This document shows positions 45,401 through 55,816 of a DNA stretch of 64,000 nt, piece by piece (position 1 is the first letter of the stretch; every line of letters starts with the position of its first letter). The notes under the pieces are model-generated. The model saw only the letters and a list, made by a program, of their open reading frames with translations. It was not told where the DNA came from and ran no database searches. The stretch is from Bromus sterilis (lineage: Eukaryota > Streptophyta > Magnoliopsida > Poales > Poaceae): assembly GCA_950022295.1 (NCBI GenBank), contig OX465598.1, forward strand, positions 93,844,001-93,908,000. Reading direction: 5' to 3'. The position numbers and the translations under genes were made by a program.

Positions 45401-45892
45401 TATTTAGTAAATCATTTCAATGAAAAAAAACTCTCTTAGCATTATAAAATCCTTAAAATAATTTTAAAGCTATTTATAATACTCATTATAAACTTTAAAA
45501 ACTTTAAAGTAATACTCTAAATATTTTCCAACTTTATTAAAAAGGGGATAAGTTATTTTATATCCTCTCAAATGAATTTCCTTGAGTTGAAAATGTTTTG
45601 AATATTCAAAAGAATTCCAATAATGATTTAAAACATTTTCCAACCTTTTAATATGTTGAAGGAGTCATATTACCTTCTCTCATTTTGTTTTGTTGATTTT
45701 GTTTTAAATAATAAATTCCAAAAACACCAATTATGAACATTAGGGAAAGTCCTTTTATTCCCTCTCTTTTTATCATTCAATAAACTCCAAAAAGTTTTAA
45801 AACCCAGAGAAAATCAAACACATCAAGCAAACAATCATTATCTATTTAATTTTATTAACATTCCAAAATTCGAAGAATTTTGGGATGTTACA
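42468..45892 (-). mobile_element. Solo LTR K (reverse), in 5' LTR of element J
   Basis: 3425 bases with termini TGTAACGACCCG and GGGATGTTACA, flanked by perfect ACAAT duplications (42463-42467 and 45893-45897). On its own strand it starts TGTAACATCCC, the usual start of this kind of LTR, so it lies in reverse. It has a GC-rich block (44530-44890) and a very AT-rich block (44900-45890). There is no internal region, no primer site and no coding family. Confidence 0.88.
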
Positions 45893-46540
45893 ACAATGCT
45901 GCAGCAACTTATGCTGCATTGTTATTTTATGCTTTATATTGAACTGTTGGCTATTCTCTCCTCATGCTGCAAGACTCGTCGGAAGATGCTAGTCTTCGTT
46001 AGGCCTAGCTTCTTACCCTTATTCTGATTTCTATCTTGCAGTCCACCATATATAGCCTCCCCTTTCCATTTGATACAATGCATAATTGCCTTGTAGCGGA
46101 CGTAAGGCTCGCGGGTATGCTAGATACTCACCTTTGCTTTATTTTCCCCTTTTCGCTTTGCCTGATCGGCCGCTGCAGCCGACGTTGGAGCCCAGGAGCA
46201 GGAGTACCCCGGAGGCGACTACTACGACGTCGAGTTCCCCGTCGACCAGGAGTAGTTCGGTGGATCACAGGCAGGAGGCCTCGCCTTTTCGATCTGTATC
46301 TCTGATGTCATTTGTGCTAGCCTTCTTAAGGAAAAACTTGACTAACTATGTATGTACTCAGATATTATGGCTTGTATGACTTATGTATTCGGATCCTCGA
46401 GATCCCTGGTATTGTAACATATTAATTTATCCTTTTGTGTTTAGTGTTGTGCTGTGATATTCTCACCGTGGCACCCTAATCTCAGCCGTGTATCCTGCGT
46501 GTATGATTACTGTACACGGATTGATTTTAGGGGCGTCACA
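45893..46540 (+). mobile_element. 5' LTR of element J, right part
   Basis: It resumes ACAATGCTGCAGCAAC and ends GGGGCGTCACA. This part is almost the same as 50061-50706 in the element I LTR, much closer than the left part is. Confidence 0.9.
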
Positions 46541-46543
46541 AGT

Positions 46544-46555
46544 TGGTATCAGAGC
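46544..46555 (+). other. tRNA-iMet primer binding site of element J
   Basis: TGGTATCAGAGC (then CGACT) lies three bases after the LTR. The same site occurs at 50710-50721 in element I. Confidence 0.92.
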
Positions 46556-46729
46556 CGACTTCCTGTAGGAAGCCACCCCACCACTACTTGGTCGAAGTTG
46601 AGTCTAGACTTTGAAAAACTATTTTGCTAACTTAATATTTGGCTTGCGAGCCCACATCGATGTCACTACGTGTGATATCTATGGTATTAGGATCCTTTTC
46701 TCCTTACCTATGCTCTGGGACTCTGCTCT
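46556..46729 (+). other. Leader of element J, first part
   Basis: Untranslated leader matching 50722-50890 of element I up to GGGACTCTGCTCT, where element I is inserted. It continues at 59799. Confidence 0.85.
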
Positions 46730-49700
46730 TGTAACACCCTCAGTGTCATGGAACAGTAAACCCCTTTTGCTAATGATAATTATTGTTGATTATCATGCCT
46801 TATCATGCCTTGATCATTTTGGATCAAGACAGATTTCAAAATGCCCCTTTGATGATATTAAAATAATGTGGCAAATCAAACCTTGTCAGAAAACTGTGAA
46901 AGCAATTTTGTAAAATGCCTAAAATTTAGTGGGTCACTTCCATATGGTTTTGGGAATTTCTTAAGCTTAAATAAATGCAACAAATAAAAACAGTAGCCAA
47001 TAATCCCTTTTCATCAATAGGATAATTAAAACAAATGCTAAATGAATTTAGTTTGCCCCCAAACTTTATATGGCACTATTATAAAGTGAGACACTAATAT
47101 TTGGACCAGATCCACACTTTACAAAAATGCTTAAGTAATTAAAACAACTATACAAAGTAATGAACAGAAAAGAAAAATAAAAGAAAAAAAATAAACCTAT
47201 CCTACGCCTGGGGCAAGGCCCACCCCTCCCCCAGCCTGACCCACCCCGGCCAGCCCACCCTCTCTCTCTTCCTCTCTCCCACCTGCCCCCGTCCCCGTCC
47301 TGCACTGTGGCGCCATGGCCATGGCAGAGAGGCCACGCGCCATGGTCCTCCTACCTGCCCCCTCCCCCTCCTGGAGGATAAGGCCGCGGCCCCGAACCCT
47401 CCCCTGGCCACTTCCCCCTCACGCCATCACCTCCCTCCCTCCTACTCCTCTCCCGTCAGCCCCGTGCTCCGGTTGTGGCCGCGTCGCCGGCGTACCCATG
47501 GCCAACGACGGCCCCGGACCGCGCCTGGTTGTCCGGAGGCTTCCCCTCCGTCGACCTCTTCACCTCGAGCCAGCAATCGCCACCGGGACGCTCTGCACAT
47601 GGTGAATCGGGCTCATCTTCAAGATCGGCCGCCGCCGCGATTTCTTGGATTCCGTCGCCTTCGCCGCGCCAATGGCCCCCTCGAGCTCGCCACCAGCCCC
47701 CCCTGTGAGCGCCGCATCCATTCCTCTCTTCCCCCCCGCCCCGTCGTTTGGCCTCTCCAGCCGTCGCCATCGACCTCGGCCTTCATGGCCGAAGGCCACT
47801 CCCGCGGCGCCTCTGCCGGCACCCGGCCGCCCCTGGCCACGCCCGCCGGCGCGCCCCATGTGCCTTCCCCCGCGCCCCTCGCCGTACTCCTCCCCCTCTC
47901 GCCGGAATGCCCCCCCCCTCATGGCCCTCGTCGACGGCGAGGTCGTGCCGCGGGCACGAGCGGCTGGATGGCCGCGCCCCTGAAGAAAAACAGAGGGGAT
48001 AACAGTAACCTCCACTGACTAGTGGGGCCGACCCTATAAAAAAACGTTAGATTTATCCCCATAATCATGATTTAAGCTTAACTAAAAATGTTTAGTTGGT
48101 TAGTTAATTAGTTTTTCCTAACAGCCTATGACCAGTGGGCCCCCACCTCTAATTAATCTGGATTAAATCATCTTTTATAACTAGGTCAATGACAGGTGGG
48201 CCCATTGCTATTTAGATAAATAAATAAAATGATTTATTATGCCATTGTGTATGACATGTGGGACCCTCATGTTAGGTTTGACCAGTCAACTAGTTATGGA
48301 TAAAGTTGTATTTTAATAATAAAGAAAATTCCATAAATTGATTTAAAAATGATATAAATTTAGAAATTCAATATCTTTTAAATCGTAAGTCAGATTCAAA
48401 AACTTTATACATGAAAGTTGATCAGAAAAATACAATGAATATGAATACGCTATCTACATGTCAACCACCCCCCTATAACACGACGAACATCGACATTCCC
48501 CCCCCCTTCGGGCCGTCTGTCCGGTAATCGTCCGGAGCCGGTAAAATTGCCGGTTAAAAATTCCCGTTTCGTCTGCAACGTGTAGCACTGCGTTAGTTCA
48601 CCCCTAACACTCCGTTTGCCATGTCTTGTTTTTGTATTGATATTATTGCCGTGTATTTATTGTTTCTTCCCCCTCTCTTATTGTCCGGTAGTCCCGACGT
48701 CCGCTGCTGATGCCCCTGTGATCGACTACGTCGACGACGACCGTACCTCTACCGTCGAGCTTCCAGGCAAGCAGAGCCATTCTCTTCCCCAGATATCGCC
48801 TATCTTTCCGTAAATTTCTTGCACTAGGCATTGCTGCTACTGCTACGTTACACTCCTATTCAACTGCATAGCTTATCATTGTCGCCCCTTGATTACCTTT
48901 CCGCTATCCTATGCTGCCCTATATGTATATGTCTTATAATCAGCAGTTAGCCATGCGCCTTGTTAGTCAATAGGATTAGATAGCGGGCCATGATTACTCT
49001 GGGAGTGATCGTGGAAACGATACACTATAAACTGCTACAGGTACGGTTCAGAGCAGACACCGCTTCAGGCCCCTACCCCGGCTCTGCCGAGCCACATCAA
49101 GTGTGAGCTATCGAGGAGTAATCCTTGTACTCCACTCGTTGCTGACTCTGTATAGCCGTCTTAGGGTACTGAACCACGGTTGTCCTTAAAGGTAAGGAGT
49201 CGGGTGACCCCACGGTGCCCGCGCAGGGTATCTTAGTGGAACGACAGGTGAGGTGTATTCCACCGGTGTGCGTCGGGCCTGGTACTGTTTGTGGCCGACA
49301 GATATCCTGTTGTACGAAAGTCGAGCTCTTCGGAGCAAACGCGAGACAAGGTAAGGAGACGGTTCACCTTGTTGGTAACCGCACGAGTTGGTGGGACGTC
49401 AGGGCAGGCACCGATGTTACTGGTGGTCCTGACTGCTGTCGTTGTCCGCGACTCATTTAATAAGGGGCAGCGATAACGGTTGTCTCGACAGAAAATTAAT
49501 AAAATTCTTAATGGGTTCGGCGGATGACTTGAGTAGCCTTTTGGCTCTACGCACTACCTATACGTGGGATTACGGTGTGGGCCCTCCGCGTTGTGGTCTC
49601 GTTCGAAAGCTCTGAAAGACGTCCATTTCAGCATTGTGGCGCGGTCGGATCCGCATCCATGATAGAGTTGCGTGGTATCCACCGTCCTCACAACGACCCG

Positions 49701-50706
49701 GAGAGCGAGGGGTGATAGGCCCATGACCCCCTTGCACTTAGGGTTGTAGACCAGCGGGGACCTCTCTGATGAGCCGTAGGATGGGCCTCGGCGTGTCGGA
49801 TAGCCTCGGTGGGGTGTTCCCTAACAAGGTGTACGCCACCCTGGAGATCTGAGCGTGTAGTATGACACCAGTGCACCCCTGCAGGGAGTTTAATCTATTC
49901 GAATAGTCGTGTCCACGGTAACAGGACGCTTTATGCTGACGCCAGATCCTATCACTACAAACTACTACTATTAAACTGTTGGTTCCGGGTTTTCTTCCTC
50001 GCGGGGATGCCGAGGAGGGGAACTCGGAGGCATTGTTAATTATTAAAACTTATTATTATACAATGCTGCAGCAACTTCTGCTGCATTGTTACTTTATGCT
50101 TTATATAAACTGTTGGCTGATTCTTACCTCATGCTGCAAGACATCGTCGGAAGATGCTAGACTTCGTTAGGCCTAGCTTCTTACCCTTGCTCTGAATTTT
50201 TGTCTTTCAGTCCACTATATACAACCTCTTAATTCCGTTGATACAATGCATAATGCTTAGTAGTGGATGTAAGACTCGCGGGTATGCTAGATACTCACCT
50301 TTGCTTTATTTCCCCCTTTTCTCTTTGCCTGATCGGCCGCTGCAGCCGACGTTGGAGCCCAGGAGCAGGAGTACCCCGGAGGCGACTACTACGACGTCGA
50401 GTTCCCCGTTGACCAGGAGTAGTTCGGTGGATCCCAGGCAGGAGGCCTCGCCTTTTCGATCTGTACCTCTGATGTTATTTGTGCTAGCCTTCTTAAGGCA
50501 AAACTTGACTAACTATGTCTGTACTCAGATATTATGATTGTTTAACTTATGTATTCGGATCCTCGTGATCCCTGGTATTGTATTATATTTGTTTATCCTT
50601 TTGTGTTTAGTGTTGTGCTGTGATATTCTCACCATGGCACCCTAATCTCAGCCGTGTACCCTGCGTGTATGGTTACTATACACAGATTGATTTTGGGGGC
50701 CTCACA
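46730..50706 (+). mobile_element. 5' LTR of element I
   Basis: 3977 bases, TGTAACACCCTCAG to GGGGGCCTCACA. A GC-rich block (47200-48010) produces many overlapping spurious frames. Landmarks are shared with element J (CAAGCAGAGCCATTCTCTTC, GGATCCTCGTGATCC). Confidence 0.93.
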
Positions 50707-50709
50707 AGT

Positions 50710-50721
50710 TGGTATCAGAGC
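50710..50721 (+). other. tRNA-iMet primer binding site of element I
   Basis: TGGTATCAGAGC (then CGACTGCC) lies three bases after the 5' LTR. Confidence 0.93.
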
Positions 50722-51355
50722 CGACTGCCTGTAGGAAGCCACCCCACCACTACTGGTCGAAGTTGAGTCTAGACTTTGAAAAACTATTTTGCTAACTTAA
50801 TATTTCGCTTACGGGCCCACATCGATGTCACTACGTGTGATATCTATGGTATTAGGATCCTTTTCTCCTTACCTATGCTCTGGGAATCTGCTCTCTTATC
50901 CTTGCTGGTAAGTTTTACAAAATCTGACATTAGGATCACGTTCTCTTGATTCCACCCGGCGTTTTTGGTGCTTCCCCCATTGATTGAGTCGTGTCGCAGG
51001 AGTCATACCCCAGGTCCCGGACCGCGGATCCCATTCTCATTCTGGGCAGGCCGCGCGTCCTCTGGCATTAACTCTTGTGGCCAACAGTTTTCTTGCGGCG
51101 TGATTGACTTAATGGAATCTATGTCGCGTCGTGTAATCCTTACCGCGGTCTGCGCGCCGCCTATTGAGTCCTTTTCCTTAATTTCTACGACGTTACGCTG
51201 TCCGATTTTGACCGACTGTGTGCAATGATTTGTATGTCTTTATGACTACTATTGTGTATCTACCGCACTTCTCGTTCATTGCTCGTACTGCATCGAGTAT
51301 GACTCCTTATCCTCGTATATGGTTTGTCTGAACTAACCCTTGCTGTTCAGGCAGG
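50722..51355 (+). other. Untranslated leader of element I
   Basis: 634 bases between primer site and gag. It matches the split leader of element J (46556-46729 + 59804-60264) in blocks such as GGATCACGTTCTCTTGATTC. Several in-frame short ORFs have no homology that I recognise. Confidence 0.7.
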
Positions 51356-54300
51356 ATGGCAGACGATCCCCCACCTCCGCCTTATTTGGCCGCAATGATG
51401 CAACAGTTTGAACTGAACCATGAGCAGTTTGATCTGAACCGTCAGTTCATGGCCGGAGTAATGGCCCGGCTTCCAAACCAGAATGCCCCAATCACACTGC
51501 AAGAGTTCGTGCGCCTCAACCCATCTGTTTTCCTCAATTCCACCAATCTGATGGATGTTGATGATTGGCTTCGTGACATCTTGTTCGAGATGGAGTCAGC
51601 TAATGTTGCCCCGACCAGTTATGTTACGTTCGCGGCATTTCATCTGAAGGGTTCAGCCGCTCAATGGTGCGAAAGCCACAGGCGTGTGCTGCCTGCTGGG
51701 ACTGTGACCACTTGGCAAGAATTCCAGTTAGCCTTCCGTGCATGGCACATTCCTCGGGGTCTAATGGACCAGAAGAAGGAGGATTTTCTCAAACTTAGAC
51801 AAGGCACGACAACTTTTGTTGAATATCATAGGAGATTCCTTGAACTATCTCGCTATGCTGAGGATTACATCGACACCGACGCTCGCAAGCAGCAGAAATT
51901 CCGTGAAGGATTGCATCCCAATATGAAGCTCGCACTAGCTGCTAGTGATTTCGCAGACTTTGCGACGCTCGTCAGCAAGGCTTTCCAAGTGGAAACTGCT
52001 CTGGCTGATCACCAGGAATCCCTCAAGCGTACTCGCGATGTTGTCCCATCCTCGGGAAGACCCACTCAGAAACTTCGAGTCTATATCCCACACAATGTCC
52101 ACCACCGACCTGCCCCAGCGCCAAGGCCGTCTTATATTGCACCTCGTCTGCCTCCGCCTCCAAGCCAGCTAACGATTCCAAGGGAACAGCCCAATATTAT
52201 GGCTCCTCCCCAGAATAATGGCCTATGCCACAAGTGTGGACAACCAGGTCACCGTGCTGTCAACTGTCGCCCGGTTCAGCCTCAGAATGCACCATGTCCC
52301 CCTGGTAGTCGTAAGAAGAGCGGTCGAAATCGTCGTTTCAGGGACTGTAAGGACAAGACGTCTGCTGTTAGTTGTGCTCACGTCACCCATGTCAAGATGG
52401 AAGAAGCTCGTGAGTCCCCAAGAATGGTAGTGGGTACCCTTCTCGTCAATTCAGTGCCAGCTTCTGTTCTCTTTGATTCCGGCGCGTCGCATTCATTTAT
52501 GTCCCAACCGTTTGCTCAACTGCATGGGTTAGCTATGGAACCCTTGGCCACTCCTTTAGCGGTAAATGCCGTTGGATCTCAGAGTCGTGCCACCATGATG
52601 AGCCCCGATACCACCATTGCAATTGTGGGTCTGTTGTTCCCGTGTCCTCTTATTATCCTCAAGTCGTCCAACATTGATGTCATCCTCGGTATGGATTGGT
52701 TGGGGGCACATGATGCCCATATCCACTGTGCCACTAAGACAGTTCAGCTCACGCACCCTTCTGGCAAGAAGATTATGTACTCGGCCCGAACAGCTCAACA
52801 TGCCGAAGGCCAAATATATGCTCTGAATGCATTGAATACCTCACCTCTTGAAGGGATCGAGAATGTTCCAGTTGTTCGCGATTTTCTTGACGTCTTCCTA
52901 GAAGAACTGCCGGGAATACCCCTGATCAGAGATGTCGAATTCGTCATCGACTTGAAGCCTGGCACCGTCCCTATTTCTAAGCGCCCTTATAAGATGCCGC
53001 CTCACCACCTCCTTGAACTGAAGAAGGAGATCGACATGGCACTCCACAAAGGTTTCATCCGCCCTAGTTCCTCTGCTTGGGGAGCACCTTCGCTCTTTGT
53101 CAAGAAGAGCGATGGGACGAACCATTTGGTCCAAGATTACCGACCTATCAACCAGGCCACGATACAGAACAAGTATCCACTTCCTCGGGTCAACGATCTG
53201 TACGATCAACTTGTTGGATCTACGGTGTTTTCAAAACTCGACTTGAGGTTGGGTTACCATCAGATCCGGGTCCGCGAAGAAGACATCCCAAAGACCGCTT
53301 TCATTACTCCCTATGGTTCATACGAGTACACCGTCATGTCCTTTGGCCTGACCAACGCTCCAGCCACCTTCTCACGATTGATGAACTATATATTCATGGA
53401 ATACCTCGACAAGTTTGTCGTGGTTTATCTGGATGATATCTTGGTATACTCCAAGAATGAAGAGGAACATGCTGAACATCTTCGTCTTATACTGGAAAAG
53501 CTTCAAGAACACAAACTCTATGCTAAGTATTCCAAGTGTGAGTTATGGCTTCCCGAAGTAACCTACCTTGGTCATGTGATTTCCAAGGATGGCGTTGCCA
53601 TCACCCCAGAACGTATCCAGGCTATTCTTTACTGGACTCCTCCCAAGACCGTCAAGCAAGTCAGAAGTTTCCTCGGCCTCGCTAGTTATTGCCGCCGTTT
53701 CGTCGAGAACTTCTCCAAGATTGCCAAGCCTTTGACTAGTCTGCTTCACAAAGGCATCAAGTTTGAGTGGATAGATAAATGTCAGGAAAGTTTTCAAGCT
53801 CTCAAGGACAAGCTCACTTCTCCACCAGTGCTTGCTCCGCCTGATACTCAGAAGGACTTTGTGATATATTGTGACGCGTCTCGTCAAGGATTAGGCTGTG
53901 TCCTAATGCAAGAGCGCCGCGTGATTGCTTATGGCTCTCGTCATTTGCGATCTCACGAAGATAATTATCCAACGCATGATCTCGAATTGGCAGCAGTAAT
54001 TTATGCATTGAAGCTGTGGCGACATTACCTCGTTGGTAATCGTTGCGAGATCTACACCGATCACCAAAGCCTGAAGTACTTGTTCACTCAGCCAGACCTG
54101 AATCTCCGCCAACAAAGATGGCTCGAGACAATAGCCGATTTCAACATGGATATTCATCACACCCCTGGCAAAGCTAATGTGATGGCCGATGCTTTGAGCC
54201 GTAAAGCTTACTGTAGTGAACTTGAGGTTCAACTAGAACAACCACCTCTGTATGAAGAGTTTCAAAAGCTGAACCTCGAGATTATTCCTCAAGGTTATGC

Positions 54301-55723
54301 AAATAACCTGGTTATCGAACCGGATCTCGTCAAATCCGTCAAGGGTATACAGTTTTATGATGATTTCGTACACAAGATTAAGCGCGATATCGCCAATGGG
54401 AGACCCTCACCCTTCACCATTGATAGCAAAGGTGCGGCGTTCTACCAGAACCGTTTAGTGGTTACTCACAGCAAGGGAAGGCATGAGAACCTGGATATGA
54501 CCCCGAAGGTCATGAAAGCGGCTCACAATACCCCGTTGTCCATTCATCCTGGAAGCACCAAGATGTACCAAGACATTCGTCAGAAATTCTGGTGGCCTAA
54601 CATGAAGCGAGACATTGCCCGATATGTTTCTGAATGTGACGTTTGTCGTCGCGTCAAGGGGGAACATCAAAAACCCGCTGGAACTCTACAACCACCTGAA
54701 ATCCCTGTATGGAAGTGGGACAAAGTTCAGATGGACTTCGTCACCGGTTTTCCCCGATCACAGAAAGGTAACGATGCTATCTTTGTCGTCATCGACCGTT
54801 TCTCCAAGGTTGCTCACTTTATACCAGTCAAGGAGAAGATCACGGCTGCTCAGTTAGAGGAATTGTATATCGCCCAAATCGTGTCGCTCCGCGGTATTCC
54901 GTTGGAGATCAGTTCAGATCGTGGCAGCCTTTTCACCTCAAGATATTGGCGGAGTTTCCAAGAAGCTTTGGGGATTATTCTGCATCTCAGCACCGCTTAT
55001 CACCCCCAGTCTCAAGGCCAAGTCGAACGAGTCAATCAAGTGCTGGAAGACATGCTTCGAGCTTGCGTTATTTCCTTCGGTAAGAAATGGGAGGAATCTC
55101 TTCCGTTGGTCGAGTTCTCGTATAACAATAGCTACCACGCTAGTCTGAAGATGGCACCCTATGAAGTTCTCTATGGGCGTAAGTGTCGGACCCCTCTGAG
55201 TTGGTCAGAAACTGGGGAACATGCACTCATTGGACCGGATATTATTCAGCAAGCTGAAGATCAAGTTCACGTCATCCGTGAACATTTGAAGGCCGCTCAG
55301 TCCCGCCAGAAGAGCAACTATGACCGCAAACTCCGGGAAATGGAGTATCAACCTGGTGAATACGCGTACCTTCGTGTCACTCCCATGAGGGGCACTCATC
55401 GCTTCGGTATCAAGGGCAAGTTGGCTCCTCGCTACATTGGCCCGTTCCGTATCCTTTCCAGGAGTGGACCCGTGGCATATCGGTTGGAATTGCCGCCGAA
55501 CCTCTCCCAAGTCCACGATGTATTCCACGTGTCGCAACTCTGTCGCTGCTTCAAGGACCCTATCCGCGAAGTGGAGCATGATATGATCGAGCTGCAACAA
55601 GACTTGACTTATCGAGAACATCCGAGCCGCATTCTCGATCAGTCTGAACGTCGAACCCGCAACCAGACCGTCAAGTTCCTCAAGGTTCAGTGGTCAAATC
55701 ATTCTGAAGATGAAGCCACCTAG
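51356..55723 (+). CDS. gag-pol polyprotein of element I (1455 codons)
   Basis: The full replication polyprotein is in one frame. Gag core at residues ~60-225 (MDVDDWLRDI, AAQWCESHRR, QKKEDFLKL). Zinc knuckle CHKCGQPGHRAVNC at ~290. Protease VLFDSGASHSFM at ~370. RT with FSKLDLRLGYHQI and YLDD (~690). RNase H from IYCDASRQGLGC (~838). Integrase zinc finger (SIHPGSTKMY, SECDVCRR, ~1063-1098), DDE residues in MDFVTGFP (~1125), SSDRGSLF (~1187) and VERVNQVLEDM (~1224), GPF module (~1361) and VHDVFHVSQL (~1386). ATG 51356 follows GCAGG as in element J. Oddities: the gag QWW is QWC, and the frame ends in a TAG inside the chromodomain motif EATWE. All catalytic residues I can see are present. Confidence 0.93.
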   Translation: MADDPPPPPYLAAMMQQFELNHEQFDLNRQFMAGVMARLPNQNAPITLQEFVRLNPSVFLNSTNLMDVDDWLRDILFEMESANVAPTSYVTFAAFHLKGSAAQWCESHRRVLPAGTVTTWQEFQLAFRAWHIPRGLMDQKKEDFLKLRQGTTTFVEYHRRFLELSRYAEDYIDTDARKQQKFREGLHPNMKLALAASDFADFATLVSKAFQVETALADHQESLKRTRDVVPSSGRPTQKLRVYIPHNVHHRPAPAPRPSYIAPRLPPPPSQLTIPREQPNIMAPPQNNGLCHKCGQPGHRAVNCRPVQPQNAPCPPGSRKKSGRNRRFRDCKDKTSAVSCAHVTHVKMEEARESPRMVVGTLLVNSVPASVLFDSGASHSFMSQPFAQLHGLAMEPLATPLAVNAVGSQSRATMMSPDTTIAIVGLLFPCPLIILKSSNIDVILGMDWLGAHDAHIHCATKTVQLTHPSGKKIMYSARTAQHAEGQIYALNALNTSPLEGIENVPVVRDFLDVFLEELPGIPLIRDVEFVIDLKPGTVPISKRPYKMPPHHLLELKKEIDMALHKGFIRPSSSAWGAPSLFVKKSDGTNHLVQDYRPINQATIQNKYPLPRVNDLYDQLVGSTVFSKLDLRLGYHQIRVREEDIPKTAFITPYGSYEYTVMSFGLTNAPATFSRLMNYIFMEYLDKFVVVYLDDILVYSKNEEEHAEHLRLILEKLQEHKLYAKYSKCELWLPEVTYLGHVISKDGVAITPERIQAILYWTPPKTVKQVRSFLGLASYCRRFVENFSKIAKPLTSLLHKGIKFEWIDKCQESFQALKDKLTSPPVLAPPDTQKDFVIYCDASRQGLGCVLMQERRVIAYGSRHLRSHEDNYPTHDLELAAVIYALKLWRHYLVGNRCEIYTDHQSLKYLFTQPDLNLRQQRWLETIADFNMDIHHTPGKANVMADALSRKAYCSELEVQLEQPPLYEEFQKLNLEIIPQGYANNLVIEPDLVKSVKGIQFYDDFVHKIKRDIANGRPSPFTIDSKGAAFYQNRLVVTHSKGRHENLDMTPKVMKAAHNTPLSIHPGSTKMYQDIRQKFWWPNMKRDIARYVSECDVCRRVKGEHQKPAGTLQPPEIPVWKWDKVQMDFVTGFPRSQKGNDAIFVVIDRFSKVAHFIPVKEKITAAQLEELYIAQIVSLRGIPLEISSDRGSLFTSRYWRSFQEALGIILHLSTAYHPQSQGQVERVNQVLEDMLRACVISFGKKWEESLPLVEFSYNNSYHASLKMAPYEVLYGRKCRTPLSWSETGEHALIGPDIIQQAEDQVHVIREHLKAAQSRQKSNYDRKLREMEYQPGEYAYLRVTPMRGTHRFGIKGKLAPRYIGPFRILSRSGPVAYRLELPPNLSQVHDVFHVSQLCRCFKDPIREVEHDMIELQQDLTYREHPSRILDQSERRTRNQTVKFLKVQWSNHSEDEAT

Positions 55724-55779
55724 GAACGCTAAGATCGTCTTCGCGATGAATACCCCGATCTTTTCCTCGCTACCACTTA
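55724..55779 (+). pseudogene. Chromodomain end of element I, after premature TAG
   Basis: After the TAG at 55721-55723 (W position of EATWE) the same frame reads ER, a TAA, then DRLRDEYPDLFLATT before the natural end. Element C still has the E.T.W.E motif intact. Two stops therefore remove the last ~20 residues, including the conserved Trp. Confidence 0.8.
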
Positions 55780-55798
55780 AATTCTCGGGACGAGAATT
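55780..55798 (+). other. Hairpin just before polypurine tract, element I
   Basis: AATTCTCG, loop GGA, CGAGAATT: a perfect eight-base inverted repeat four bases before the TAGTGGGGGAGA tract. It has the same position as the hairpin of element C but a different stem sequence that still pairs. Confidence 0.6.
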
Positions 55799-55802
55799 CT
55801 TG

Positions 55803-55814
55803 TAGTGGGGGAGA
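55803..55814 (+). other. Polypurine tract of element I
   Basis: TAGTGGGGGAGA, two bases before the 3' LTR start TGTAACACC at 55817. Confidence 0.8.
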
Positions 55815-55816
55815 TT

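Noticed and set aside
47464..48018. 184-codon proline-rich frame, repeated at 56588-57111
   Set aside because: It is the GC-rich block of the element I LTRs. The two copies differ by indels that shift frames (for example C-run length), so there is no protein constraint.
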